Positions 8,039-16,517 of a stretch of 64,000 bases of DNA are shown here, piece after piece. The notes beneath the pieces were generated by a model, which worked only from the letters and a program-made list of their open reading frames with translations, searched no databases and had not been told where the DNA came from. The DNA comes from Baekduia soli. Lineage in GTDB: Bacteria; Actinomycetota; Thermoleophilia; Solirubrobacterales; Solirubrobacteraceae. The position numbers and the translations under genes are program-made. The stretch's first letter is position 1, and each line of letters begins with the position of its first letter. The stretch spans positions 1,922,001 through 1,986,000 of the forward strand of contig NZ_CP042430.1 in assembly GCF_007970665.1 (NCBI RefSeq), in the 5' to 3' direction.

Positions 8039-8606
8039 AGTCCAGCCGCCGCAGGGCGGCCCGCAGCAGCCGGGTGAGCATCGCCAGTCGGGCGTTCTCG
8101 GAGCGCAGGTCCAGCAGCCCCTGCTTGGCCTCGGGGCCGAAGTCGACGGTCGCCGCCATCTCGTAGGAGGTCAGCGGCGCGAGCTCCTCGGGGTCCAGGA
8201 CCTTGTCGGTGGCCTCCTCGACGAGCTCGCCGTAGGCGCCGTGCGCGGCCTCGACGGCCGTCGGGTCCGGCGGCTCGTCGGCGTCGTCGAGGAACTCGAC
8301 CTCGCCCGCCGGGTAGACGTGGTCGAACTGCTCGGCCACGATGCGGAACGGGCGCGTGCCGCGCACGACGATGTCCAGGCGGCCGTCCTCGTGGCGCTCG
8401 AGGACCTCGGCGACCTCCATCGCGCAGCCGTTGGCCTTCATCCCGTCCTCGGCCGCCCAGACGATCCCGAACTCGCCGCCGCCCTCCAGGCACTCGGCGA
8501 TCATGGCGCGGTAACGCTCCTCGAAGATGTGCAGCGGCACGAGCTCGGCCGGAAGCGCGACGAGGCCGAGGGGGAAGAGGGGAAAGTCCCGCAGGCGTTC
8601 GCCCAT
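7983..8606 (-). CDS. LON peptidase N-terminal-domain protein
   Basis: 207 residues consisting of a stand-alone Lon substrate-binding (LON/PUA-like) domain: RLRDFPLFPLGLVALPAELV, LHIFEERYRAMI and a following beta barrel, then a helical C-terminal half ending in a basic tail. No AAA or protease domain is present. Such proteins are widespread in actinobacteria; some may recognise damaged proteins, but their function is not established. The start at 8606 is fixed by a -10 hexamer TACAAT exactly 6 nt upstream (8613-8618, minus strand), predicting a leaderless mRNA. It is divergent from the photolyase gene, with 49 nt between starts, and converges with the DMT gene. Confidence 0.85.
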   Translation of the reverse strand: MGERLRDFPLFPLGLVALPAELVPLHIFEERYRAMIAECLEGGGEFGIVWAAEDGMKANGCAMEVAEVLERHEDGRLDIVVRGTRPFRIVAEQFDHVYPAGEVEFLDDADEPPDPTAVEAAHGAYGELVEEATDKVLDPEELAPLTSYEMAATVDFGPEAKQGLLDLRSENARLAMLTRLLRAALRRLDFIERAQARARSNGKVRFG

Positions 8607-8612
8607 GGGCCG

Positions 8613-8618
8613 ATTGTA
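8613..8618 (-). promoter_or_regulatory. -10 element TACAAT, leaderless start of the Lon-domain gene
   Basis: Near-consensus -10 hexamer on the minus strand, 6 nt before the ATG at 8606. At this distance transcription should begin at or next to the A of the ATG. Confidence 0.6.
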
Positions 8619-8655
8619 GGTTGACCCGGAGCGGTGGACGCGCCGTATCCCCGAC

Positions 8656-10086
8656 GTGGCCGATCGTTCCGTCGCCGTCCTGTGGTTCCGCCGCGACCTG
8701 CGAGTCCATGACCATCCGGCGCTCGTGCAGGCGCTCGACGAGCACGACCGCATCGTCCCGCTCTACGTGCTCGACGACGCGCTGCTGGGCGGGCGCTACG
8801 CGAGCCCGTCGCGGACGGCGTTCATGCTCGGCTGCCTCAGGGCGCTGGACCAGGAGCTGGCGCAGCGCGGCAGCGGGCTGGTGGTCCGCCACGGCCGGCC
8901 CGAGGACGAGGTCCCGGCGCTGGCACGTGAGCTCGGCGCCGAGGCCGTGCACTGGACGAGCGACGTGTCGCCCTACGCCCGGCGGCGCGACACGCGCGTC
9001 AGCGACCTGTTGCGCGAGCACGAAGTCCGGCCTCGGCCCCACGGCGGGACCTACCTCGTCGACCCGTCCAAGCCGCGGACCCAGGGCGGCAGGCCCTACA
9101 CGGTGTTCTCGCCGTTCCACCGCGCGATCGACCAGGTCGACCGGCGCACGGTGCACCGCGCGCCGGCCGAGCTGCCCCCGCTGCCCTCCGGGCTGCGCAA
9201 GGGCCGGCTGCCGTCGGCCCAGGCGCTCGGGATCGACCCGGCCGACCTCGTCCCCGAGCCCGTCGCCGAGCCCGGCGAGCCCGCGGCGCGCGCCGCGCTG
9301 GAGCGCTGGCTGCGCGACGACCTCGACCACTACGCCGATCGCCACGACGGGATGTCGCGGCCGGGCACCTCCGTGCTCTCGCCCTACCTGCGCTGGGGCT
9401 GCCTGTCGGCCCGTGAGTGCGAGGAGCGCGCGGCCCGCCGCGGGGGCAAGGGCGCGGCGGCGTGGAACCGCCAGCTGGCGTGGCGCGACTTCTACGCCCA
9501 CCAGCTCCTGCTCTTCCCCGACAACGTCGCGCAGGAGTTCCAGCCGCGCTACCGCAGGCGGCTGGCGTGGTCGGACGACGAGGAGCTCCTGCGGGCCTGG
9601 AAGGACGGGCGCACGGGCTATCCGCTGGTGGACGCCGGCATGCGCCAGCTGGCTCGCACGGGCTGGATGCACAACCGCGCGCGCCTGGTCGTGGGGTCGT
9701 TCCTGACCAAGGACCTGCACATCGACTGGCGCCAGGGCGAGCGGCACTTCGCGCGGCTGCTGCTCGACGGCGAGCCGGCCCAGAACAACGGCAACTGGCA
9801 GTGGATCGCCTCGACGGGCGCCGATCCCGCGCCCTACTTCCGCCGGCTGTTCAACCCCATGACCCAGCAGCGCAAGTTCGATCCTGAGGGCACCTACGTG
9901 CGCCGCTGGGTGCCGGAGCTGGCCGGGGTGCCCGACGAGCGGCTCGTCGAGCCGTGGACGATGAGCGACGAGCAGCAGCAGGCCGCCGGCTGCGTCATCG
10001 GCACCGACTACCCGGCCCCGATCGTCGACCACGCGCAGGAGCGCCGGGTGGCGATGGAGCGCTACGCGGCCGCGGGCGAGGGCTGA
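8656..10086 (+). CDS. phrB: deoxyribodipyrimidine photolyase
   Basis: 476 residues of the cryptochrome/photolyase family. It repairs UV-induced cyclobutane pyrimidine dimers using FADH- and blue light. The N-terminal antenna domain starts VAVLWFRRDLRVHDHPAL. The C-terminal FAD domain includes RPGTSVLSPYLRWGCLS, WRDFYAHQL, WMHNRARLVVGSFLTKDL, NNGNWQWIASTGADPAPYFR and FNPMTQQRKFDP, the class I CPD photolyase signatures including the WMHNR and NNGNWQW segments near flavin and lesion. The start is GTG 8656, and a possible promoter (TTGACC at 8621-8626, TATCCC at 8646-8651) sits in the short divergent gap. A (6-4) photolyase is less likely given these motifs. Confidence 0.93.
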   Translation: MADRSVAVLWFRRDLRVHDHPALVQALDEHDRIVPLYVLDDALLGGRYASPSRTAFMLGCLRALDQELAQRGSGLVVRHGRPEDEVPALARELGAEAVHWTSDVSPYARRRDTRVSDLLREHEVRPRPHGGTYLVDPSKPRTQGGRPYTVFSPFHRAIDQVDRRTVHRAPAELPPLPSGLRKGRLPSAQALGIDPADLVPEPVAEPGEPAARAALERWLRDDLDHYADRHDGMSRPGTSVLSPYLRWGCLSARECEERAARRGGKGAAAWNRQLAWRDFYAHQLLLFPDNVAQEFQPRYRRRLAWSDDEELLRAWKDGRTGYPLVDAGMRQLARTGWMHNRARLVVGSFLTKDLHIDWRQGERHFARLLLDGEPAQNNGNWQWIASTGADPAPYFRRLFNPMTQQRKFDPEGTYVRRWVPELAGVPDERLVEPWTMSDEQQQAAGCVIGTDYPAPIVDHAQERRVAMERYAAAGEG

Positions 10087-10099
10087 GTGGCGCGCCGCG

Positions 10100-11023
10100 T
10101 CAGCGCGGCGGCCCGGCCTTCTGCGCGGTGACCATCAGGTTGTAGAAGATGGCCGGCGGCAGGCGCGACTCGAGCAGCACGCGGTCGACGTGCTGCAGGC
10201 CGACGTAGCCCTTGAAGGCGTACAGCTTCCAGGCGTAGGGCACCGTGTCGGGATCGGCGGTGGCCTCCAGTGCGCGGTTGGCCCAGCCGAACCAGTTGGC
10301 CAGCAGCTCCTCGCCGCGCACGCGCACGTCGGCAAAGCCGGCCGCCTGCGGGCCGCGCTGCAGCTGCTCGGGCGTGAAGGCGTGCACATCGACCATCGAC
10401 TCGAGCTGGTGGTTGTGGGCGCCGCCGTCCTGGTGGCCCTCCTGCGCGGGCCGGGCGCGCATCACGCGCCGCCACGCCGGCGCGACCTTCGAGGCCGCGC
10501 GCTTGGGCACGTTGGCCAGGCGGTCGCCGTAGCGCGAGGGCTCGCCGGCGAAGACCGCGAGGCCGCCGGGCGCCAGGACGCGGTGGATCTCGCGCCACGC
10601 CTGGTCGAGGTCGGGCAGGTGGTGCAGCACGGCGTGGCCGAAGACGAGGTCGAAGGAGGCGTCCTCGAACGGGAGCGCCTCGGCGTCGGCGACGCGGGCG
10701 TCGACGTCGAGGTCGAGATCGCGCGCGTTGCGCTGCAGGGCGGCCACCATGCCGGGGGAGATGTCGGTGCACGTGGCCTCGCGGATCACCCCGGCCTGCA
10801 GCAGGTTGAGCGAGAAGTAGCCCGTGCCGGCGCCGAGCTCGAGCCCGCGGCCGAACGTGCGCAGGTCGCCGTCCAGCGCCTTGCGCAGCTTGCCCAGCAC
10901 CTGCGTGCGGCCGATGGCGCCGAAGTCGATGCCCCACTTGGCGTCGTACGCGTCGGCGGCGCCGTCGTGGTAGCGGGTGTTGACGTCGCGGATCTCCTCC
11001 GCGCTGGCCGGGGCGGGACTCAT
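10100..11023 (-). CDS. class I SAM-dependent methyltransferase
   Basis: 307 residues. Rossmann methyltransferase core: LELGAGTGYFSLNLLQAG (motif I), TDISPGMVAALQRNA, VADAEALPFEDASFDLVFGH, and LHHLPDLDQAWREIHRVLAPGG. The C-terminal ~130 residues form a separate region with an aromatic-rich end (VPYAWKLYAFKGYVGLQH). I chose ATG 11023 because a -10-like TAGCAT (11034-11039, minus strand) lies 10 nt before it; the alternative ATG 11035 overlaps that hexamer. The gene is divergent from a second methyltransferase (11090), and the pair flank one promoter region. With the GH57 and acyltransferase genes next door, an O-methyltransferase acting on a glucan is a reasonable inference. Confidence 0.8.
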   Translation of the reverse strand: MSPAPASAEEIRDVNTRYHDGAADAYDAKWGIDFGAIGRTQVLGKLRKALDGDLRTFGRGLELGAGTGYFSLNLLQAGVIREATCTDISPGMVAALQRNARDLDLDVDARVADAEALPFEDASFDLVFGHAVLHHLPDLDQAWREIHRVLAPGGLAVFAGEPSRYGDRLANVPKRAASKVAPAWRRVMRARPAQEGHQDGGAHNHQLESMVDVHAFTPEQLQRGPQAAGFADVRVRGEELLANWFGWANRALEATADPDTVPYAWKLYAFKGYVGLQHVDRVLLESRLPPAIFYNLMVTAQKAGPPR

Positions 11024-11089
11024 GAGGCGCGGCATGCTAGCGCCGGGGTGGGGGCCGGGCGCGCGCCGTGTAGCGTGCCCGCAGCACCG

Positions 11090-11866
11090 ATGACCGACCA
11101 GCTCTACCTCCAGCGCGACCAGCCTCCGGGCGTCCCGCCGCTCGCCCTGACCGGTGAGCGCACGCTGCCCGACGTCCCCGAGGAGAACTACTGGTACCGC
11201 CGCCACCTCGTGGTCTACGAGTGGATCCGGGCCCGCGTCGGCGGCCTGCGCGTGGTGGACATGGCCTGCGGCGAGGGCTACGGCACGAGCGTCCTGGCGC
11301 GCACCGCGGCGCAGGTCGTCGGCGTCGACGCCAACCCGGAGGCCCACGAGCACGCCCGGCTGCGCTACGTCGCGCCCAACGTCCGGTTCGCGCGCGACCT
11401 CATCGAGACGTTCGATGAGCCCGCCGACGCCATCGTGTTCCTGCAGACCATCGAGCACGTCCGCAACCCCGACCAGGTGCTCGAGCGCTTCAAGACCCTG
11501 GTGTCGGGCAGCGCATCGCCGCTCGTCGTGGTCTCCACGCCCAACGTGCTGACGCTCGCGCCCGAGGGGGCGGCCAAGTCCGGCAACCCGTGGCACGTCA
11601 AGGAGTACCGCCCCGAGGAGTTCCGCGCCCTGTGCGAGGCGCACTTCGCCGAGGTCGAGGTGCTCGGCCTGCACCACGCCCGCAAGCTCGCCCTGCACGC
11701 GTTCGCGCTGCGCCACCTGCGCTGGGACGACGTCCACGCGCGGCTGCGCCTGACCAAGCCGTTCTACGACTGGTTCACCCCCGCCATCTCCGAGCGCGAC
11801 TTCACGCTCGCCGACGACCGCCCGCTGGAGCGCGCGCTGGACTTCGTGGCCGTCTGCCGGCCATGA
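11090..11866 (+). CDS. class I SAM-dependent methyltransferase, Rv3030-like position
   Basis: 258 residues. Motif I is VVDMACGEGYGTSVLAR, then VVGVDANPEAHEHARLRY, FLQTIEHVRNPDQVLERF and VVSTPNVLTL. The last ~80 residues (YRPEEFRALCEAHFAEVEVLGLHH) complete a methyltransferase-type fold. The stop codon overlaps the start of the GH57 gene by ATGA, so the two are translationally coupled. In mycobacteria an adjacent methyltransferase-GH57 pair (Rv3030-Rv3031) belongs to 6-O-methylglucose lipopolysaccharide synthesis, and I infer a similar polysaccharide methylation role here. TAGCGT at 11071-11076, 13 nt upstream of the ATG, is a plausible -10. Confidence 0.82.
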   Translation: MTDQLYLQRDQPPGVPPLALTGERTLPDVPEENYWYRRHLVVYEWIRARVGGLRVVDMACGEGYGTSVLARTAAQVVGVDANPEAHEHARLRYVAPNVRFARDLIETFDEPADAIVFLQTIEHVRNPDQVLERFKTLVSGSASPLVVVSTPNVLTLAPEGAAKSGNPWHVKEYRPEEFRALCEAHFAEVEVLGLHHARKLALHAFALRHLRWDDVHARLRLTKPFYDWFTPAISERDFTLADDRPLERALDFVAVCRP

Positions 11867-13242
11867 GCGCCGACGGCCGGCTGGCCATCGTCCTGCACTC
11901 CCACATGCCCTACGTCGAGGGCTTCGGGACGTGGCCGTTCGGCGAGGAGTGGCTCTTCGAGGCCGCGGCGACGGTCTATGTGCCGCTGCTCGACGTCCTG
12001 GCCGGGGCCGGCGGCGCGGTGACCCTGTCGCTGACGCCGGTGCTCTGCGACCAGCTCGCCGCACCCGGCGTGCACGGGCGCCTGCTGGCGTTCCTGCGCG
12101 ACCTGCGCGTCACGACCCACGCGCTGGACGCCGAGGCCTGCCGGGCCGACGGCCGGCCCGAGCTCGCGGGGGAGGTCGAGCGTGCCGGCGGCGACTACGC
12201 GCGCGCCGCCGACCGGCTTGAGTCGCTCGGCGACGGCGGGCTGCTCTCCGCGCTGCTGGAGCACGCGACGTGGACGAGCTCGGCGACCCACGCCGTGCTG
12301 CCGCTCGTGGCCACCGACGCCGGCGTGCGCCTGCAGCTGCGCGCCGGCATCGAGGGCCACCGCGCGCGGGCCGGTCGGTGGGGCGGCGGGCTCTGGCTGC
12401 CCGAGTGCGCGCACGCGCCGTGGCTCGAGCCGCTGCTGGAGGAGGCCGGGGTGCACGCCACGTGCGTCGACCTCACCGACGTGCTCGCCGACCCGCTGCG
12501 ACCGCTTCAGAGCACCGACGGGCCGCTGCTGGCGCCGCTGGACCGCGCGACGATCGATCTCGTGTGGAGCGAGGGCGCCTATCCGGCGGCCGGGGCCTAC
12601 CGCGACTCGCACCGCCGCACGGTGCACCACCACCATCCGTGGGCCAACGACGGCGCCGTCTACGACCGCGACCGCGCCCGAGAGCAGGCCGAGCGCGACG
12701 CGGCGGACTTCGTGGCCCGCGTGGCGCGGCGGGTGCGCGGCGGCGGCCTTTCGGTCTGTGCGCTGGACACCGAGCTGCTCGGCCACCACTGGTACGAGGG
12801 CCTGGACTGGCTGGCGGCCGTGGTCGCGCAGGCGCGCCGCACCGGCCTGGAGGTGCTCGCCCTCGACGATGCGCTGGCGGCCACGCCGGCGCGCCCTGCG
12901 CCGGCCGGCCTGCCCGCCACGTCGTGGGGCACGCCCCGCACGCTGTGGACGTGGGACGGCCCGCAGGTGGCCGACCTGGCCTTCGCCGCCCGCGCCGCCG
13001 AGCTCGAGGTGCTCGCCGCCGGTTCCGCGGCCGACGCGCGCGCGGTCCGCGAGCTGCTGGCGCTGCAGAGCAGCGACTGGGCGTTCCTGGCCACCCGCGA
13101 CATCTCGGGCCCCTACCCGCGCGAGCGCGCGGAGGGCCACCTCGCCGCCCTGCGCGCCGCGCTCGCCGCGCCGGGCGAGCACGATCCCACGGTGCGCGGC
13201 CTGGCGCCCTTCGCCGACCCGGCGATGCTGCTCGGGCCGTAG
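11863..13242 (+). CDS. glycoside hydrolase family 57, alpha-glucan branching-enzyme-like
   Basis: 459 residues. GH57 landmarks are LHSHMPYVEGFGTWPFGEEW at the N-terminus, WLPECAH with the predicted nucleophile Glu181, and ALDTELLGHHWYEGLDWL with the predicted acid/base Asp302, equivalent to the Glu/Asp pair of GH57 branching enzymes. These enzymes make alpha-1,6 branches in 1,4-glucans. This copy is somewhat shorter than the ~520-residue mycobacterial homologue Rv3031, mainly in the C-terminal helical region. It starts at ATG 11863 within the ATGA overlap with the methyltransferase. Alpha-amylase or 4-alpha-glucanotransferase activity is possible within GH57, but the WLPEC and DTELLGHHW signatures favour branching. 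Confidence 0.85.
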   Translation: MSADGRLAIVLHSHMPYVEGFGTWPFGEEWLFEAAATVYVPLLDVLAGAGGAVTLSLTPVLCDQLAAPGVHGRLLAFLRDLRVTTHALDAEACRADGRPELAGEVERAGGDYARAADRLESLGDGGLLSALLEHATWTSSATHAVLPLVATDAGVRLQLRAGIEGHRARAGRWGGGLWLPECAHAPWLEPLLEEAGVHATCVDLTDVLADPLRPLQSTDGPLLAPLDRATIDLVWSEGAYPAAGAYRDSHRRTVHHHHPWANDGAVYDRDRAREQAERDAADFVARVARRVRGGGLSVCALDTELLGHHWYEGLDWLAAVVAQARRTGLEVLALDDALAATPARPAPAGLPATSWGTPRTLWTWDGPQVADLAFAARAAELEVLAAGSAADARAVRELLALQSSDWAFLATRDISGPYPRERAEGHLAALRAALAAPGEHDPTVRGLAPFADPAMLLGP

Positions 13243-13338
13243 CTGCCGGGGACCGGTGGCGCGAACGTTGGGTCATGCCCCACCTCCGCGCCATCGGTCA
13301 CGCAGGAGCGTGCGGACGGGCGGACGCGCCCGTCCCGC

Positions 13339-13602
13339 TCAGCCGGCCGGCCGGCGCAGGCGGATCGGCCCGCGGGCGGCGGCGGGGTCGACGGCCTCGC
13401 CGTCCTGGGTGACCTCGAGCTCGCCGTCGGCGGCCAGCGCGGCCGCCACCCGCCGCACGTCGTCCATGAGCGGCCGGAAGCCCTCGTCGCCGGCCAGGGC
13501 GCGCGCGGCCTCCGACGGGCAGATCGTCGCGCCTGGCGCGCGCCGGTCCAGCAGGTCGCCGATCGCGGCCGCGATCGCGCGGTCGTCCGGAGCGCCGCTC
13601 AT
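13339..13602 (-). CDS. DUF3253 family small protein
   Basis: 87 residues. The core matches the DUF3253 family: helical start (DDRAIAAAIGDLLDRR), TICPSEAARAL, then a winged-helix-like segment (DDVRRVAAALAADGELEVTQ, then RGPIRLRRPAG). Function is unknown; the fold resembles small DNA-binding winged helices, but no target is known. It overlaps the end of the acyltransferase gene by four bases (ATGA), so the two are co-translated. Confidence 0.75.
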   Translation of the reverse strand: MSGAPDDRAIAAAIGDLLDRRAPGATICPSEAARALAGDEGFRPLMDDVRRVAAALAADGELEVTQDGEAVDPAAARGPIRLRRPAG

Positions 13603-14282
13603 CCCCAGCGCAGCGACCGCGGCGCCTCGCGCATCCGCAGCACGCGGGCGGGCACGCCGGCGACGACCGCGTCGGACGGGATGTCGCGGGTGATGACGGT
13701 GTTCGTGCCGATGACGCAGTTGTCGCCCACGGTGGCGCCGCGCAGGAAGCAGGCGCCGTAGCCGACCCAGACGTTGTGGCCGACGCGCACGTCGCGCTTG
13801 TAGATGCCCTGCGCGCGGATCGGGCGCTCGACCTCGACGACGCCGTGGTCGAAGTCGATGAGCATCACACGGTCGGCGACGATGCACTCGCGGCCGATCG
13901 AGACGTGCTGGAAGGCCGAGATCGTGCACTCCTGGCCCAGCACGGTCTTGGCGCCGATGGAGCACTCGCCCTCGTGCACGCGGACCTTGCAGCCGTGCCC
14001 GAGCCAGGACCACCGCCCGAGGCGCAGCGTCGCGCCCGGGCCGACCTCGAGCGAGACGCCGGGGCAGATGAAGGCCAGCCCGTCGAGCTGCAGCCGGCCG
14101 CGCAGGCGCAGCTTCCACCACGCCAGCCGGGCGACGAGACGGGCGTACTTGAGGTTGAGCATCCCATTGCGGCGCAGGAAGCGCAGCAGGGTGAGCGGGC
14201 CACCCGAGCGCGGCGGCGGATCGCCGCGCACGTACGGCGGCACGGCAGCCGTGGGCTCGGGCGGGGACAGGACCGGTTCCAC
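13599..14282 (-). CDS. left-handed beta-helix (hexapeptide) acyltransferase
   Basis: 227 residues from GTG 14282. A short N-terminal region rich in Pro and Arg, then about ten hexapeptide turns (GRLQLDGLAFICPGVSLEVG, then IGAKTVLGQECTISAFQHVS), an extended loop with LIDFDHGVVEVERPIRAQG, and VGHNVWVGYGACFLRGATVG, IGTNTVITRDIPSDAVVAG. This is the maltose/galactoside acetyltransferase-like branch, which transfers acyl groups from CoA to sugars; the loop His is the likely base. A -10 TAGCCT lies 8 nt upstream (14291-14296, minus strand). Mycobacterial MGLP loci also carry a putative acetyltransferase (Rv3034c), which supports an inferred polysaccharide acylation role. Confidence 0.85.
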   Translation of the reverse strand: MEPVLSPPEPTAAVPPYVRGDPPPRSGGPLTLLRFLRRNGMLNLKYARLVARLAWWKLRLRGRLQLDGLAFICPGVSLEVGPGATLRLGRWSWLGHGCKVRVHEGECSIGAKTVLGQECTISAFQHVSIGRECIVADRVMLIDFDHGVVEVERPIRAQGIYKRDVRVGHNVWVGYGACFLRGATVGDNCVIGTNTVITRDIPSDAVVAGVPARVLRMREAPRSLRWG

Positions 14283-14365
14283 CGCTGCGGAGGCTAGCGC
14301 CGACGGGGTGCCCCGCGCGGACGACCACGCGGATCGGGCGGGGGTTGCGGCATCATGCGCCGTCC

Positions 14366-15337
14366 ATGTCGCAGGTCTCCCACACCCTCGCCCAGCGCCT
14401 CCTCGACGGTGATCGCCGCGCCCTCGCGCGCGCCATCACGCTCGTCGAGAGCGACGATCCGGCCGGCTGGGAGCTCGTCCGCGAGATCTACCCGCACACG
14501 GGCAACGCGGCGATCATCGGGCTGACCGGGGCCCCCGGCGCGGGCAAGTCGACGCTCATCGGCGCGCTGACCAAGCTGCGCCGCGCGGCCGACCGCGATG
14601 TCGCCGTGCTCTCCATCGACCCGTCCTCGCCGTTCACCCACGGCGCGCTGCTCGGCGACCGCATCCGGCTCACCGACCACTTCCTGGACCCCGGCGTCTT
14701 CATCCGCTCCATGGCCAACCGCGGCGCCCTGGGCGGGCTGAGCGAGGCGGCGCTGCAGACCGCGCTGCTCATGGACGCCGCCGGCAAGGACGACGTCTTC
14801 CTCGAGACCGTCGGGGTCGGCCAGGCCGAGGTCGACATCATCGACCACGCCGACACGATCGTCCTCGTGCTCATGCCGGGCTCGGGCGACTCGATCCAGG
14901 CGCTGAAGGCCGGGATCATGGAGATCCCCGACATCATCGTCGTCAACAAGGCCGACCACCCGCTGACCGACACGATGGTGCGCGAGATCCGCGGCGTGCT
15001 GTCGCTGGCGCCCCAGCGCGGGTGGCGGGTGCCCATCGTCAAGACGGAGGCCTCCCGCGGCGTCGGCGTCGAGGAGCTCGTCGCCAAGCTCGACGAGCAC
15101 CGCGCCTACATCGAGGCGGAGGGCACGCTCTCCGAGCGGCGCCGGCGCAACCTCCGCAGCGAGGTCGTCGGCCTGTGCACGTTCCGGCTGCGCCGCCGTC
15201 TCGAGGAGCAGCTGGACTCCGACGACACGTTCGCCGGCCTGCTCGACGAGGTCGTCGAGCGCCGCCTGGACCCGGCCACGGCGGCCAGCCGCATCCTCGA
15301 GCGCCTCGACGCCGCGGCCGCCTCACGCGAGGAGTAG
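14366..15337 (+). CDS. meaB: MeaB/ArgK-type GTPase, methylmalonyl-CoA mutase chaperone
   Basis: 323 residues. The G3E-family GTPase has Walker A GAPGAGKST (55-63), switch-region FLETVGVGQAEVDI, MPGSGDSIQALKAGIMEIPD, and base-recognition NKAD. MeaB gates cobalamin delivery to methylmalonyl-CoA mutase and protects it from inactivation. ATG 14366 (MSQVSHTLAQRLL) matches the family N-terminus better than ATG 14345. The B12-binding mutase subunit is 11 kb downstream (25119), and no mutase large subunit is in the window. The last 15 nt overlap the convergent membrane-protein gene. Confidence 0.93.
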   Translation: MSQVSHTLAQRLLDGDRRALARAITLVESDDPAGWELVREIYPHTGNAAIIGLTGAPGAGKSTLIGALTKLRRAADRDVAVLSIDPSSPFTHGALLGDRIRLTDHFLDPGVFIRSMANRGALGGLSEAALQTALLMDAAGKDDVFLETVGVGQAEVDIIDHADTIVLVLMPGSGDSIQALKAGIMEIPDIIVVNKADHPLTDTMVREIRGVLSLAPQRGWRVPIVKTEASRGVGVEELVAKLDEHRAYIEAEGTLSERRRRNLRSEVVGLCTFRLRRRLEEQLDSDDTFAGLLDEVVERRLDPATAASRILERLDAAAASREE

Positions 15338-16513
15338 CACCGCCGCGCTCTGCGCGACGGTGACGGCGGCCAGCGCGGCGCCGGTGCGCGGCGCGAAGCG
15401 CAGGCCCCACGCCGCCAGCGCGGCGAGCGCCGGCAGGGCGGGCACGACCTGGCGCGCGTGCCACCAGCCGCGGCCCGAGTCGCCCAGCGCGGGGGCGAGG
15501 ACGACGGCGACGAGCACCACGGCGGCCGCGACGAGCGCGAGCACCGCGGCCGAGGCGTCGGCGTCGCCCTGGTGCTCGATCGCGACGGCGAGCCGGTCTC
15601 GGCGCGAGCGCCACAGCAGGCCGACGCCGACCAGCGCCAGCAGCAGGAACGGCGCCCAGACGAGCAGCCCCTCGTGCGGGTCCAGCCAGACCCGGGCCAG
15701 CCGCGGCCAGCGGGCGAGATACCCCGAGAGCCCGTCGGCCCCCGTCGCGCCGCCCGCCGCGACGGCGTGCGGCGTCAGGCCCCCGAAGAGCCGCTCGTGG
15801 ACCGTCACGTAGACCACCGCCGAGGTCAGCACGACCTCCAGCGCGACGAACCCGGTCATCGCCCGCCGGCGCCGGCGCAGCCAGTGGGCCAGCACGACGG
15901 CGACGACGGCGGCCGGGGCGGCGAGCTTGGCGGCCAGCCACGGCAGCGCGGCCACGAGCACCGCGGTCCACAGCGCCCAGGCCGCCCTGGGCTGGTCACG
16001 CACGCGCAGCGCCAGCAGCAGCGCGCCGGCCAGGGCGGCGGCGCCGCAGGCCTCCGGCGAGATCGCCGTGGCGGCGCCCAGCGCCGGCGGCGACAGGCCC
16101 GTCACCAGCGCCGCACGCGTCGCCCACGGCTCCGGGACCAGCGTGCGCCCCAGCGCCGCGGCCAGGCAGAACCCGGCGGCGGCCAGCGCGCCGAGCAGCA
16201 GCCGCACCCCGAGCGCGCCGCCGAGCGCGTAGGCGGGGCTGATCAGCAGCTCGAAGCCCAGGCCCGAGGCCTCCACCAGCCGGCCCTGGACCGGGGCGGC
16301 CGCCGGGCGCAGCGGGACGTCGGTGAACCGCCGCCAGGCGCGCTCGCGGTACTGGTCGGCGAGGTCGAGGTCGCCGTCGCGCACGATCGACTCGGCGGTC
16401 AGCAGCCGATGGGCCTCGGGCCCGGTCAGCGGCGTGCCGGGCACCGCGAGCGTCAGCGCGTAGGCGGCGGCCAGGACGAGCCACAGCCCGAGCGCCCGGC
16501 GCAGCGCGCCCAC
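15323..16513 (-). CDS. multi-pass membrane protein, glycosyltransferase-39-like
   Basis: 396 residues with about ten hydrophobic helices. The first extracytoplasmic loop has Asp-rich and Arg-containing text (VRDGDLDLADQYRERAWRRF), followed by repeated membrane spans, as in dolichyl-phosphate-sugar-dependent GT-C enzymes. A DUF2142-like or PMT-like role is a guess; I see no decisive catalytic motif. The start GTG 16513 lies 4 nt after the pepA stop, giving a short spacing (TGAGGCCGTG), so the gene probably ends a pepA operon. Confidence 0.65.
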   Translation of the reverse strand: MGALRRALGLWLVLAAAYALTLAVPGTPLTGPEAHRLLTAESIVRDGDLDLADQYRERAWRRFTDVPLRPAAAPVQGRLVEASGLGFELLISPAYALGGALGVRLLLGALAAAGFCLAAALGRTLVPEPWATRAALVTGLSPPALGAATAISPEACGAAALAGALLLALRVRDQPRAAWALWTAVLVAALPWLAAKLAAPAAVVAVVLAHWLRRRRRAMTGFVALEVVLTSAVVYVTVHERLFGGLTPHAVAAGGATGADGLSGYLARWPRLARVWLDPHEGLLVWAPFLLLALVGVGLLWRSRRDRLAVAIEHQGDADASAAVLALVAAAVVLVAVVLAPALGDSGRGWWHARQVVPALPALAALAAWGLRFAPRTGAALAAVTVAQSAAVLLLA

Positions 16514-16517
16514 GGCC

